Shown: piece by piece, positions 1-8,228 of the stretch
Layout of the letters: every line of letters begins with the position of its first letter
Position numbering within the stretch: position 1 is the first letter of the stretch
DNA from: Fidelibacterota bacterium
GTDB taxonomy: Bacteria; Fidelibacterota; Marinisomatia; SCGC-AAA003-L08; TS1B11
Length of the DNA stretch: 56,914 bases
Assembly: GCA_020354025.1 (NCBI GenBank)
Contig: CP070638.1
Coordinates: forward strand, 906,960-963,873
Direction: 5' to 3'
Notes under the pieces: model-generated
What the model saw: the letters and a program-made list of their open reading frames with translations, nothing else
The model's database searches: none
Told to the model about the DNA's origin: nothing
Made by a program: the position numbers and the translations under genes

Positions 1-3000
1 CAAACCTCCACGCCGGGCGTGGGTAGTGGACCCTACTTTGTTTCGGCCGGAGACCTTGACAGCGATGGTGACCTGGACCTGGCGGTGGTAAACTATTACA
101 GCAACACTGTTTCCATCCTGACCGGGGATGGGAGTGGAGCCTTCAGCCAGACCTCCGCCCCCGGTGTGGGTACTTATCCTATGTCCGTCACGACCGGGGA
201 CTGGGACAATGACGGCGACCTGGATCTGGCGGTGGGAGTTTGGAATTCAGCCCGCGTCACAATCTTATCCAATAACGGCTCGGGAAGCTTTACAAACACG
301 AAAAATATCTCTTCGGGATATTATGTCAGATCGGTAGTCCACGGGGACTGGGACGGCGATGGGAGCCTCGATCTGGCGGCCTCGAATTCTAACCATGACC
401 GGGTGTCTATTTTTCAGAATAAAACGGCCATCAACATTGCGATTGCCCCGGATTCACTGGATTATGGCATCATCAAGACCAATACTTCCAAAGAGCTATT
501 CTTTTCAATAAGTAATACCGGCCAGTACCAGACCCTAGAAGTGACGAACATTGTCTCGTCCAATCCCTCCTTCTCGGTAACGCCTTCCTCGGTATCTATT
601 GCTCCAAATACAACTGATAGCATCATGGTTACGTTCACTCCCATAGAAGTGGGAGTCTATAACGATACCCTGACCATTTACTCCAATGACCCTGACGAAC
701 CCGAAAAAATTCACTTGCTTTATGGGACCGGGGCACCTGCTGTTCTAAGTACCATTCCACCAGCCAACTCACCGGGAGCCGACTCAAGAACGATTGTCTC
801 TGCAACCTTCAATACTGCCATTAGGGAGGCCACCCTGAATCCAGCTAGTATCCACATCATCGGCGATGTCTCTGGGGAGTGCATCTGTTCGATATCATAT
901 GATTCTCTTTCTCAGACGGTTGTCCTTAAGCCGGACTCGAATTTTATCTACGGTGAACAGGTGTCGGTTATCCTTACAGATAGCATCAAAGCTGTCAATG
1001 GTGATGTGGCGTTACAGGCGGGCTATAGCTGGAATTTTTTTGTGAGCCCGTTGTTTGGGACCGGCAATTTTGAATTGGATACGGTCGGCTATAAATCCGG
1101 AGGAGGACCATTTACTGCCGTGCCCGGAGACTTCAATCGCGATGGATTTGCTGACCTTGCTGCTGCTAACGACGGAGATAACTCCGTCAGCGTATTTCTA
1201 AACGACAAGTCCAGGAGCTTTGTAGCACCGGTTCACTACGCGACAGGAGCAGCTCCTCAGGGCATTGCCGTTAGCGACCTCAATAGCGACGGCTATCCTG
1301 ATATAATCGCGGCTAACAACGGCTCTGATAACATTTCCGTACTGATAAATAACGGCGATGGCACTTTCGCAGTAGCCAGCAACTATCCAGTGGAGACCAA
1401 TCCCCGGCCTCTGGCTGTTGGAGATCTGGATAATGATGGGGATATGGATGTAGTCGTGGCTAATGTTTCAAGCAATGATATCTCGGTGCTGATAAATGAT
1501 GGTGCAGGGGCCTATGCTGCAGATACTGTCATAACGGTAGGTGATGCCCCTAGTGGAATTGTCCTCCAGGATCTCGATGGTGATGCCGATGTTGATATCG
1601 CCGTCAGCAATAAGAATTCGAATAACATCTCGATTCTGCTGAATCAGATGCCCGGTTTTACTACGAGCAGTCCCCATAGCTCGGGCTCTGACTCGAACCC
1701 CAACGACCTGGTTGCGATAGATCTCAATGATGATGGCAGCGTAGACCTTGCCACTGCCAACCGTACCAGTGATAATATAGCTCTGCTCTTCAACAACGGC
1801 GACGCCACATTCACCACGCCTTCGATGATCCCTGTCGGAGATCAACCTATTGACCTTTATGCCCACGATTTTGATGCCGATGGGGACGCCGACCTGGCCG
1901 TCTTAGACTACGGCGACTTTGATGTCCGTACCTTTTTAAACGATGGTCTGGGCAGTTTTATCGGCAGCGATACGGTTTCAGTTGTAGGTGGCCCGCGTAG
2001 CCTGACCGGTTTGGACATCAGCGGGAAAATCGGCATTATTGACCTGATGGTTGTCGATATTCTTCGCGATAGCATACTGGTTATTAAAAACCGGATTAAA
2101 GAAGGTATTCTGGCAACAACCCATCTCAGGCGTTCCGGTGAGCAGTCTGGTAACGTTGTCTTTGACTACCTTGCCTATAATTCCAGCTCTGCGGACAGCA
2201 TGGGACTGGTAGCCGAGTATTCCCGGAGCGGGGACTTGGCATGGCTGCCTGCGTCTGTTACGGGGGACACATCCCGGCTGCCGCCGGGAATCAATGAGGG
2301 AGAGTTCATTTGGAATTCTGAAAATGACTTGCCCTCTGTTGATCTCGACAGTGCAAGATTCAGGATCATCGCTTACTCCGGACCCCAGAAGGATACGTCC
2401 CAGGCCATATTCTTTCCACTTGACAACTTTCACGGCCAATCGGTTTCTGTAGCCCTGACCGACACTCTGTCTGAGTACTCCGACAGCGTCCACATCAAGG
2501 TGGTGCTTGTAGACACGACTTACGATGTACTCTCCATTAGCGGCTTCTATAACGTGGCTGGTGGGGGAGATTCCTCAGCTACCCTCATCGGCGATCTGGT
2601 AGGTCTGGATTCATCCCGGTATGTATTGGACGTCGTATGGAATTCTGGAGCAGACCTGCCCAATACTGAACTCGATAGTGTTCAGTTGAAGATCATACCC
2701 TCAGACGGTTGGGCTGAGAGTGCCGCCGATTCAACCGTGGTGTTTTCCCTGGATAACAACCTCCCGCCATCGGTGGCAATCCCTGATTTTCCTGGCGAGC
2801 AATCCGGCGATGTGTTTGTGGTGTATCAATTGACCGATGAAGAACATGATACCCTGGCAATTGACCTGTACTATTCTACTGGTTCAGATCCTTCGTGGAA
2901 AAAGGCGACCGTCACCGGAGATACTATTGATGTAGTGGACTATGCTGATACACTGGTATGGCACAGCTTAATCGATCTGAATACCATCGATGATACTACC

Positions 3001-4713
3001 ACTAGGCTCCTGCTAATACCTAGGGATAAAGACGCAGGATTTGCTGATACAACGGCTGCTTTCCACTTGGACAACAATCAGCTCCCTGGAATAGTCCTCT
3101 CAGAACTGGATGGGTATTATCAAGGTGATATTACCATTTCTTATACACTGAATGATCCAGAATCCGACCCAATATCTCTGCTCGTTGAATATAAGCAGAA
3201 GCCCGCCACCTCCTGGGATTCGGCAAGCGTTGAAGACGATATCACGGATTTGACGGTGTACCAGGATAGCCTGGTCTGGAACTCACTAAGCGATCTGCCG
3301 GACTACACCGGACAAGTGGCTTTTCGTATAATCCCACTGGATAATGACCCCGGTCAGCCAGATACAATCGTGTTCTTTGTCAATCAGATCGGGGCACCGG
3401 TGGTAGCAGTGCATGATGTACTACCGGCTCACAATTCTTCGTGCTGTTGGTATGATAAGATTCAAGTAACATTATCAAAGTCGATAGACGTATCGACAGT
3501 TACTCCCAACGTTGAAGTTCAGGGTATACATACTGGTGAGGTCACAATAATCCCGGCTGTCCAGGATACACTCCTGTTCCTCACTCCTGATTCTCCATTT
3601 ACATCGCTTGATTCTATTACAGTTGAACTGAAAGCGGACATGACTGATATCTACGGTCTCTATTTAGATGGCAATAATAATGGTGCCCCTGATGGGTCGC
3701 CTGACGACGATTATGTGTGGAATTTTTCCGTAACGGCCCTTGGTGATTTCAACCTCGATTCTATGGTTGATCAATCCGATCTAAACCTGTTCAGAGCCGC
3801 ATGGTTTAAGCGCCCTCAAGATCTGCAGTACGAACTGGGACCGTTTCAGGGCGAAATTCCCCATTTGCGGCTAGTCCCGGACAATTCACTTGATTTTGAC
3901 GATCTGGTTGTTTTTGCCGGTATGTGGAACTGGTCACAGGCAAACGTGAATCCCGTGATCAATCTGAACACTCTAGCCAAGGCCAACGTGGGAGAAACCC
4001 TCCTTAGATTTGAACCCGTCTTCCTTGATAATTACATGTGGGCTGATATCAGTGAACGCAGTTTTGCGCTTGAACTGTGGATTGAAGAAGACGGACTGCC
4101 GATCGGTCTGGGTATTACGATGCTTCTCGATCCGAATGTAATGCGGTATAAGGGCTTTGAGTCTTCAGACAGCCTCGGTAAGGAGCTAAATGGCTGGTTC
4201 ACCTTAGATAAGTACTATGAAGAGTCAGGCCTCTTGGTCTTGAACATGGCTAATTTTTCGACATCCTCAAATGGCGCCAGTCCGCCCGGCTATATCGGTA
4301 GATTGAATGCCGAGGTCCTCCAGGTGAGTGAAACCGCAGTGCCTTTCAAGTATGATTTATGGATGACAGGTGCGGATGATTCCCTATATCAGGGATTAAC
4401 TATGGTTCATATCTCCACAGCACCGCCGCTCCCCACTGAATTTGCCCTCCATCAGAACTATCCCAATCCATTTAATCCCTCTACAACCATCCGCTTTGAG
4501 CTCCCTGAAGCGGTAGATGTTCATTTGATGGTATACGATATCCTTGGTCGTGAAATTGTCCGGCTGAAGAATGAACGAATGGAGGCCGGCTATCATCAGG
4601 TTAGATGGAATGGGCGGGATGGTCTCGGCCGATTCATTGCTTCGGGGATCTACTTTGCCAGAATGGCGACCCCCGGATATTCCAAGACAGTAAAGATGCT
4701 CCTGCTTAAATAA
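1..4713 (+). CDS. Giant secreted FG-GAP/VCBS-repeat protein with T9SS type A sorting domain (5' truncated)
   Basis: The frame is open from base 1, and its first residues (QTSTPGVG) match the next repeat (QTSAPGVG), so the gene starts upstream; about 1,570 residues are visible. In order they show: FG-GAP/VCBS repeats rich in DxDxDGxxD calcium motifs (about 1-140), an ASPM/choice-of-anchor-D-like Ig domain (about 140-240), a Big_5-type Ig domain (about 245-345), a second FG-GAP block (about 350-690), four Ig-like repeats of about 105 residues (about 700-1130), another Big_5-like domain, a dockerin-like segment (GDFNLDSMVDQSDLN), a cohesin-like beta domain, and a C-terminal YPNPFNPST sorting domain that ends in MLLLK. 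The family is exported by the type IX system and held at or released from the cell surface. The role is probably adhesive or polysaccharide-binding; no catalytic domain is visible. It converges on the rhaB operon. Confidence 0.9.
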   Translation, partial: QTSTPGVGSGPYFVSAGDLDSDGDLDLAVVNYYSNTVSILTGDGSGAFSQTSAPGVGTYPMSVTTGDWDNDGDLDLAVGVWNSARVTILSNNGSGSFTNTKNISSGYYVRSVVHGDWDGDGSLDLAASNSNHDRVSIFQNKTAINIAIAPDSLDYGIIKTNTSKELFFSISNTGQYQTLEVTNIVSSNPSFSVTPSSVSIAPNTTDSIMVTFTPIEVGVYNDTLTIYSNDPDEPEKIHLLYGTGAPAVLSTIPPANSPGADSRTIVSATFNTAIREATLNPASIHIIGDVSGECICSISYDSLSQTVVLKPDSNFIYGEQVSVILTDSIKAVNGDVALQAGYSWNFFVSPLFGTGNFELDTVGYKSGGGPFTAVPGDFNRDGFADLAAANDGDNSVSVFLNDKSRSFVAPVHYATGAAPQGIAVSDLNSDGYPDIIAANNGSDNISVLINNGDGTFAVASNYPVETNPRPLAVGDLDNDGDMDVVVANVSSNDISVLINDGAGAYAADTVITVGDAPSGIVLQDLDGDADVDIAVSNKNSNNISILLNQMPGFTTSSPHSSGSDSNPNDLVAIDLNDDGSVDLATANRTSDNIALLFNNGDATFTTPSMIPVGDQPIDLYAHDFDADGDADLAVLDYGDFDVRTFLNDGLGSFIGSDTVSVVGGPRSLTGLDISGKIGIIDLMVVDILRDSILVIKNRIKEGILATTHLRRSGEQSGNVVFDYLAYNSSSADSMGLVAEYSRSGDLAWLPASVTGDTSRLPPGINEGEFIWNSENDLPSVDLDSARFRIIAYSGPQKDTSQAIFFPLDNFHGQSVSVALTDTLSEYSDSVHIKVVLVDTTYDVLSISGFYNVAGGGDSSATLIGDLVGLDSSRYVLDVVWNSGADLPNTELDSVQLKIIPSDGWAESAADSTVVFSLDNNLPPSVAIPDFPGEQSGDVFVVYQLTDEEHDTLAIDLYYSTGSDPSWKKATVTGDTIDVVDYADTLVWHSLIDLNTIDDTTTRLLLIPRDKDAGFADTTAAFHLDNNQLPGIVLSELDGYYQGDITISYTLNDPESDPISLLVEYKQKPATSWDSASVEDDITDLTVYQDSLVWNSLSDLPDYTGQVAFRIIPLDNDPGQPDTIVFFVNQIGAPVVAVHDVLPAHNSSCCWYDKIQVTLSKSIDVSTVTPNVEVQGIHTGEVTIIPAVQDTLLFLTPDSPFTSLDSITVELKADMTDIYGLYLDGNNNGAPDGSPDDDYVWNFSVTALGDFNLDSMVDQSDLNLFRAAWFKRPQDLQYELGPFQGEIPHLRLVPDNSLDFDDLVVFAGMWNWSQANVNPVINLNTLAKANVGETLLRFEPVFLDNYMWADISERSFALELWIEEDGLPIGLGITMLLDPNVMRYKGFESSDSLGKELNGWFTLDKYYEESGLLVLNMANFSTSSNGASPPGYIGRLNAEVLQVSETAVPFKYDLWMTGADDSLYQGLTMVHISTAPPLPTEFALHQNYPNPFNPSTTIRFELPEAVDVHLMVYDILGREIVRLKNERMEAGYHQVRWNGRDGLGRFIASGIYFARMATPGYSKTVKMLLLK

Positions 4714-4980
4714 AATATGCCATTGGCGGAGATTGCGGTGGATATTCAGGAATTTATCTCCCGCCGGTTCTCTCCCGAAAATAATCAGTCACTGTTATTC
4801 TAAAATCTCGCGCATGGAGCGCACCTCGCGCACCAGGCGAACGACAAACCATCTCTTTGGTCGTATAATTACCGCATGAAACATGTCGTGCCCGCTAGTA
4901 CTTTCCGCAGCGCTGCTCACCGCAGCCTCTTCGGGAAAAATCTTCAAAGTGCAGAATTTTGGTGGGATTTTGTGTGGATT
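4714..4980. other. Convergent intergenic region with weak hairpin
   Basis: This gap separates two converging genes. It holds an imperfect inverted repeat, GGCGGAGAT at 4725-4733 against ATCTCCCGCC at 4756-4765, with a 22-nt loop and no T-run, so it is only a weak terminator candidate. Its right end carries one copy of a degenerate repeat that recurs near 48.45 kb and is listed separately. I see no gene here. Confidence 0.4.
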
Positions 4981-5000
4981 TTATTCGGGGTGGCTGGGCT
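4933..5000. repeat. Degenerate dispersed repeat, copy A
   Basis: The block at 4933-5000 resembles 48442-48526. Both contain GGGATTTTGTG, a preceding GAAAAAT...AAA.TGC.GAATTT segment and a following GGGGTGGCT. Copy A overlaps the last codons and stop of rhaB (stop at 4983-4981). Copy B has about 20 extra bases before GGGGTGGCT. The similarity was judged by eye; it could be a decayed mobile element or a shared 3'-end structure. Confidence 0.4.
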
Positions 5001-6453
5001 TGACTGCGCCTGGGCCGGAGGCCCTGGCGATTGGCTGGGATAGGTGTGGTTCATACACTTTCAGTTCGCAGCTGCGACGCACCACGTCTCGGATAGAGAC
5101 ATCCCCCGGCAGGTCCTTCATGGTCCGCGCCTGTACCAGCAGGTTCCCCAGCGCCGTCGCTTCAGCCGGCCCGGCCACCACCCGGCAGCCACAGGCATCA
5201 GCGGTCAATTGGCACAATAGACCGTTGAGCGATCCGCCTCCAACGATATGAAGCACTTCGATCCGCTTATCTATCACACTCTCAAGGTCACGGAGCGTGC
5301 GCCGGTAAGCCTCAGCCAGGCTTTCAAGGATAACCCTGACGATTTCCCCCCGGGATCGGGGCACGGGAAGATCCTGTTCTTGGCAGTAGCCCTGCAACTT
5401 CTGCTGCATATTGCCACGCAGTATGAAGCGCTGGTCGCTCAGATCGATGTATATACCGCTGGGTGGGGCAGCTGCGGCTTCTTTAAGTAAGGTATCGTAA
5501 TCAAGGTGCTCACCAGCGGCCTTCCACTCCCGTTTGCATTCCTGTAAGACCCATAGCCCCGTGATATTCTTCAGAAAGCGAATGGTACCATCCAGCCCGG
5601 CCTCATTGGTGAAACCGGCCAACCGGGCAGCTTCAGTAATAAGGGGTTTTAGCAGTTCTGCACCCATGCATGACCACGTACCCGAGCTCACGTAAGCCCA
5701 CCGGGAGTCATTCTCAGCCGGGACAGCGGCAACCGCACAGGATGTATCATGAGAGCAGCTGGCGACTATTTCTAATTCGGTCCCGCTCAGTGAAACTTTG
5801 CCTAACCGGGTCCCGGAAGGCACGATCTTCGGCCAGGTGGCTGCTGATATCCCCAGTCGATCCATGAGTTCGACCGACCAGGCATTCTTTCGAGCATCCA
5901 TGAGTTGGGTTGTACTGGCCATTGAGACTTCGGCCACGGCGCTGCCGCCAAAGCGGTGGTTGAAGTAATCGGCGATCATTAACCTCTTTGACGTGCGCTC
6001 GAAGAGTTCTGGTTCTTGCTCCAGGTCAGCGCAGACCTGATAGAGGGTGTTGAACTCCATGAACTGGATACCCGTGATAGCGTAGATATCGCGGGCTGGA
6101 ACGCGCTTGTGCACTTTATTCATCATTCCTAGGATACGCGGGTCCCGATAACAGTAGGCATTGCGAACCGGCCTCCCATCATGGCCTAGTGGGATGTAGT
6201 CGACTCCCCAGGAATCTACGGCAAGGCTCCGAAGCTCCGGCATAGCCTTAAAGGCATGCTTAAGGCCCACATTAAGCCCCCGCCAGAGTGCATCCAGATC
6301 CCAGTATAACCGTTTGCCCATTTCGATTATAGGTGTCTGGAAGCGATGAATATCTTCCAAGCGCAGGTGGTCTCCTTCGAGGGTACCCAGAACAGTGCGT
6401 ACACTGGAGGCTCCCAGGTCAAAAGCGAGATAGGTTACAGGTTTAGAGGTCAT
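4981..6453 (-). CDS. rhaB: Rhamnulokinase (FGGY sugar kinase)
   Basis: A 490-residue FGGY-family kinase that phosphorylates L-rhamnulose (or a related 6-deoxyketose such as L-fuculose) at C1 with ATP. The N-terminal ATPase motif AFDLGASSVR is at about 10-19, LAVDSWGVDYIPLG lies near residue 80, and the C-terminal lobe has the SSGTWS and HIVGGGSLNGLL (adenosine-binding) motifs. The length matches RhaB (about 480-490). It is the last gene of the minus-strand operon, 19 nt after the isomerase. The FucI-type isomerase upstream leaves L-fuculose as an alternative substrate. The stop codon lies inside a degenerate intergenic repeat. Confidence 0.9.
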   Translation of the reverse strand: MTSKPVTYLAFDLGASSVRTVLGTLEGDHLRLEDIHRFQTPIIEMGKRLYWDLDALWRGLNVGLKHAFKAMPELRSLAVDSWGVDYIPLGHDGRPVRNAYCYRDPRILGMMNKVHKRVPARDIYAITGIQFMEFNTLYQVCADLEQEPELFERTSKRLMIADYFNHRFGGSAVAEVSMASTTQLMDARKNAWSVELMDRLGISAATWPKIVPSGTRLGKVSLSGTELEIVASCSHDTSCAVAAVPAENDSRWAYVSSGTWSCMGAELLKPLITEAARLAGFTNEAGLDGTIRFLKNITGLWVLQECKREWKAAGEHLDYDTLLKEAAAAPPSGIYIDLSDQRFILRGNMQQKLQGYCQEQDLPVPRSRGEIVRVILESLAEAYRRTLRDLESVIDKRIEVLHIVGGGSLNGLLCQLTADACGCRVVAGPAEATALGNLLVQARTMKDLPGDVSIRDVVRRSCELKVYEPHLSQPIARASGPGAVKPSHPE

Positions 6454-6472
6454 TGTTGGATAAGGCGGATCA

Positions 6473-8191
6473 TTATCGCCCTGAACTATGCCTCAGCAGC
6501 TTTGCGTTCGTCTCACCCCCGTTCACAATATAGAGTAGTGGCAGGGGCCGGTCCACCTCCTCCCTGAAGGCAGGCATTTTCTGCCAGGGAGCAACCGACA
6601 GGACGTTGGCTATATCCATCCAGTATTGTAGCCGGGCTGTGGCCAGGTCCCACGTCATGTGGAAATGATTCGCCGGTGCGTACTGTTTGTATTCTGCCAT
6701 GGTTGCATGCCTGGGCGTTACAAAGGTATGTGGCCAGGTGGGATTTGAAGCGTTGCAGACAGCTTCTGCGATTTCCTCCGGCAAGTCAACGGTAACTGCC
6801 TCGTCCCAGACCAGAGAAAATAGCCCTGAGAGGCTGCTGTAGGTCAGGCGGGCGGCGATCCCCTCAATGCCACCCGGGCTGATGAAGGTAACCGAGTTCC
6901 CCATACCTGGGAAGTAGTACTCGATGGCCAGGGGGAAGGAAACGCTCTTCATAATATCAGTCACCTTAGCCTCCGGCCTAGCCGCCCAGTTGAACGAAGC
7001 TGAGCCCGAGTTATTACCATCCACGATACCCACCTGCTCCCAGAGAGTATCGCCAGCTAGCTTGATCTTGAATCCCCGGGCTAGCTCCTTAAGCTCCCTC
7101 GGCTCCCAGACCTTCCTGAAGTCCATGAACAAAGGCGGATTCCCACCAGACAGCCATGTCATGAACAGCATAGTAAGCAAGCCCTGCACGTCGGCCTCCG
7201 TGGCATAGGGCACTGCGGGCTTGGGCCCGTTATGATCGAAGGTGGAATTAAAAAGCGACTCCATGATGTCCGCTACGGGCAGGGGGATGCCCCTGCGGTC
7301 GGAGCCCCACTCCAGCTGGCTCATAAAACCGCCACCTGCAGCGTTCAGCTCCCCCATGAGGTCCCGTACGATCAGGTACATGGCCAGGCTCTGATTTAGG
7401 CGCTCACTGTCATCTTCATGCCGCAGCTCAATGCGGGCCCCGGCGTTTTCATCCAGCCAGCCCCTCAAAGCTCGCAGCTCTCGCTCATCATAGGCCTTCT
7501 TCTGGAGCATGTCAGCTAGGAGTTTCATATCCAGCCGGGTGATCTCTAGGCCGAAAGTGTTACGGGTCTCTAGCACATGGGCTAAGCCCGTTTCCATGCC
7601 CATGGAATCGTGCCCCAGGATAACAACCCTCCGGCCTTTGAGCCCCTGGTAGGTCACAGCCCCGTATGCCCAATCTACCAGGGCTTTCCTGGTTTGCTCG
7701 CTCATTTTCGGAGCCTGCCCCGTATCGGGCCAATTGCCGACATTTATATGGACTAGCTGGCCATACTGGGAAATTGCTCCTGAGGCTGCATGGGTAAAAA
7801 CCACTCCCGGCTTAGAGGCGCTGTTGCCGCATGTGAGGTTTACAGGCGTGTCCTTGGGAAAATGACTTAACAGGGATATCAGGGTCAACTGGGGGAAGGC
7901 CCAGGTGTCGGGTACTCCGACCAAGATATATACGCCATTATCCTTGAACTGCCGGGCTACCGCGTCAGCCTGCACTTCCCCCTCGATAAGCAGGTCAGAG
8001 TAAACCACCGGAACAGCAGAGCCATCAGGCAGCTTCACATCCAGCGCCAATGCATCGGCCACCATTCGGATTATATTTTTCGTCCGCTCCCGCGATTCTT
8101 CATCAATGCGAGGATCGCAGGTTGAGAACACGCCGATCACTGGGCCTTCCGGCCTAGTGTCCGGATCCTGGGACAATTTCGTCGCTGGCAT
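6473..8191 (-). CDS. L-fucose isomerase-family aldose-ketose isomerase
   Basis: About 572 residues, of FucI size (E. coli FucI is about 590). I chose ATG at 8191 because GGAGG lies 5 nt upstream; an in-frame GTG at 8203 has no such signal. The N-terminus (VIGVFSTCDPRID) and the C-terminal half with QLEWGSDRRGIPLP, YATEADVQGLL and NHFHMTWDLA fit the Mn2+-dependent FucI/AraA fold, in which Glu, Asp and His bind the metal; I infer these from position rather than alignment. It would convert an imported 6-deoxyaldose to its ketose for the kinase next door. In a cluster with RhaB and RhaEW it may stand in for the unrelated rhamnose isomerase RhaA, or act on L-fucose. Confidence 0.8.
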   Translation of the reverse strand: MPATKLSQDPDTRPEGPVIGVFSTCDPRIDEESRERTKNIIRMVADALALDVKLPDGSAVPVVYSDLLIEGEVQADAVARQFKDNGVYILVGVPDTWAFPQLTLISLLSHFPKDTPVNLTCGNSASKPGVVFTHAASGAISQYGQLVHINVGNWPDTGQAPKMSEQTRKALVDWAYGAVTYQGLKGRRVVILGHDSMGMETGLAHVLETRNTFGLEITRLDMKLLADMLQKKAYDERELRALRGWLDENAGARIELRHEDDSERLNQSLAMYLIVRDLMGELNAAGGGFMSQLEWGSDRRGIPLPVADIMESLFNSTFDHNGPKPAVPYATEADVQGLLTMLFMTWLSGGNPPLFMDFRKVWEPRELKELARGFKIKLAGDTLWEQVGIVDGNNSGSASFNWAARPEAKVTDIMKSVSFPLAIEYYFPGMGNSVTFISPGGIEGIAARLTYSSLSGLFSLVWDEAVTVDLPEEIAEAVCNASNPTWPHTFVTPRHATMAEYKQYAPANHFHMTWDLATARLQYWMDIANVLSVAPWQKMPAFREEVDRPLPLLYIVNGGETNAKLLRHSSGR

Positions 8192-8228
8192 TGGGTCCTC
8201 CACGGTTTATTCCGAAAGGTTTTTCAAT

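Noticed and set aside
4883-5251. Plus-strand 122-codon frame overlapping the rhaB end
   Set aside because: It runs antisense to the well-conserved rhaB coding sequence and has no family signal of its own.
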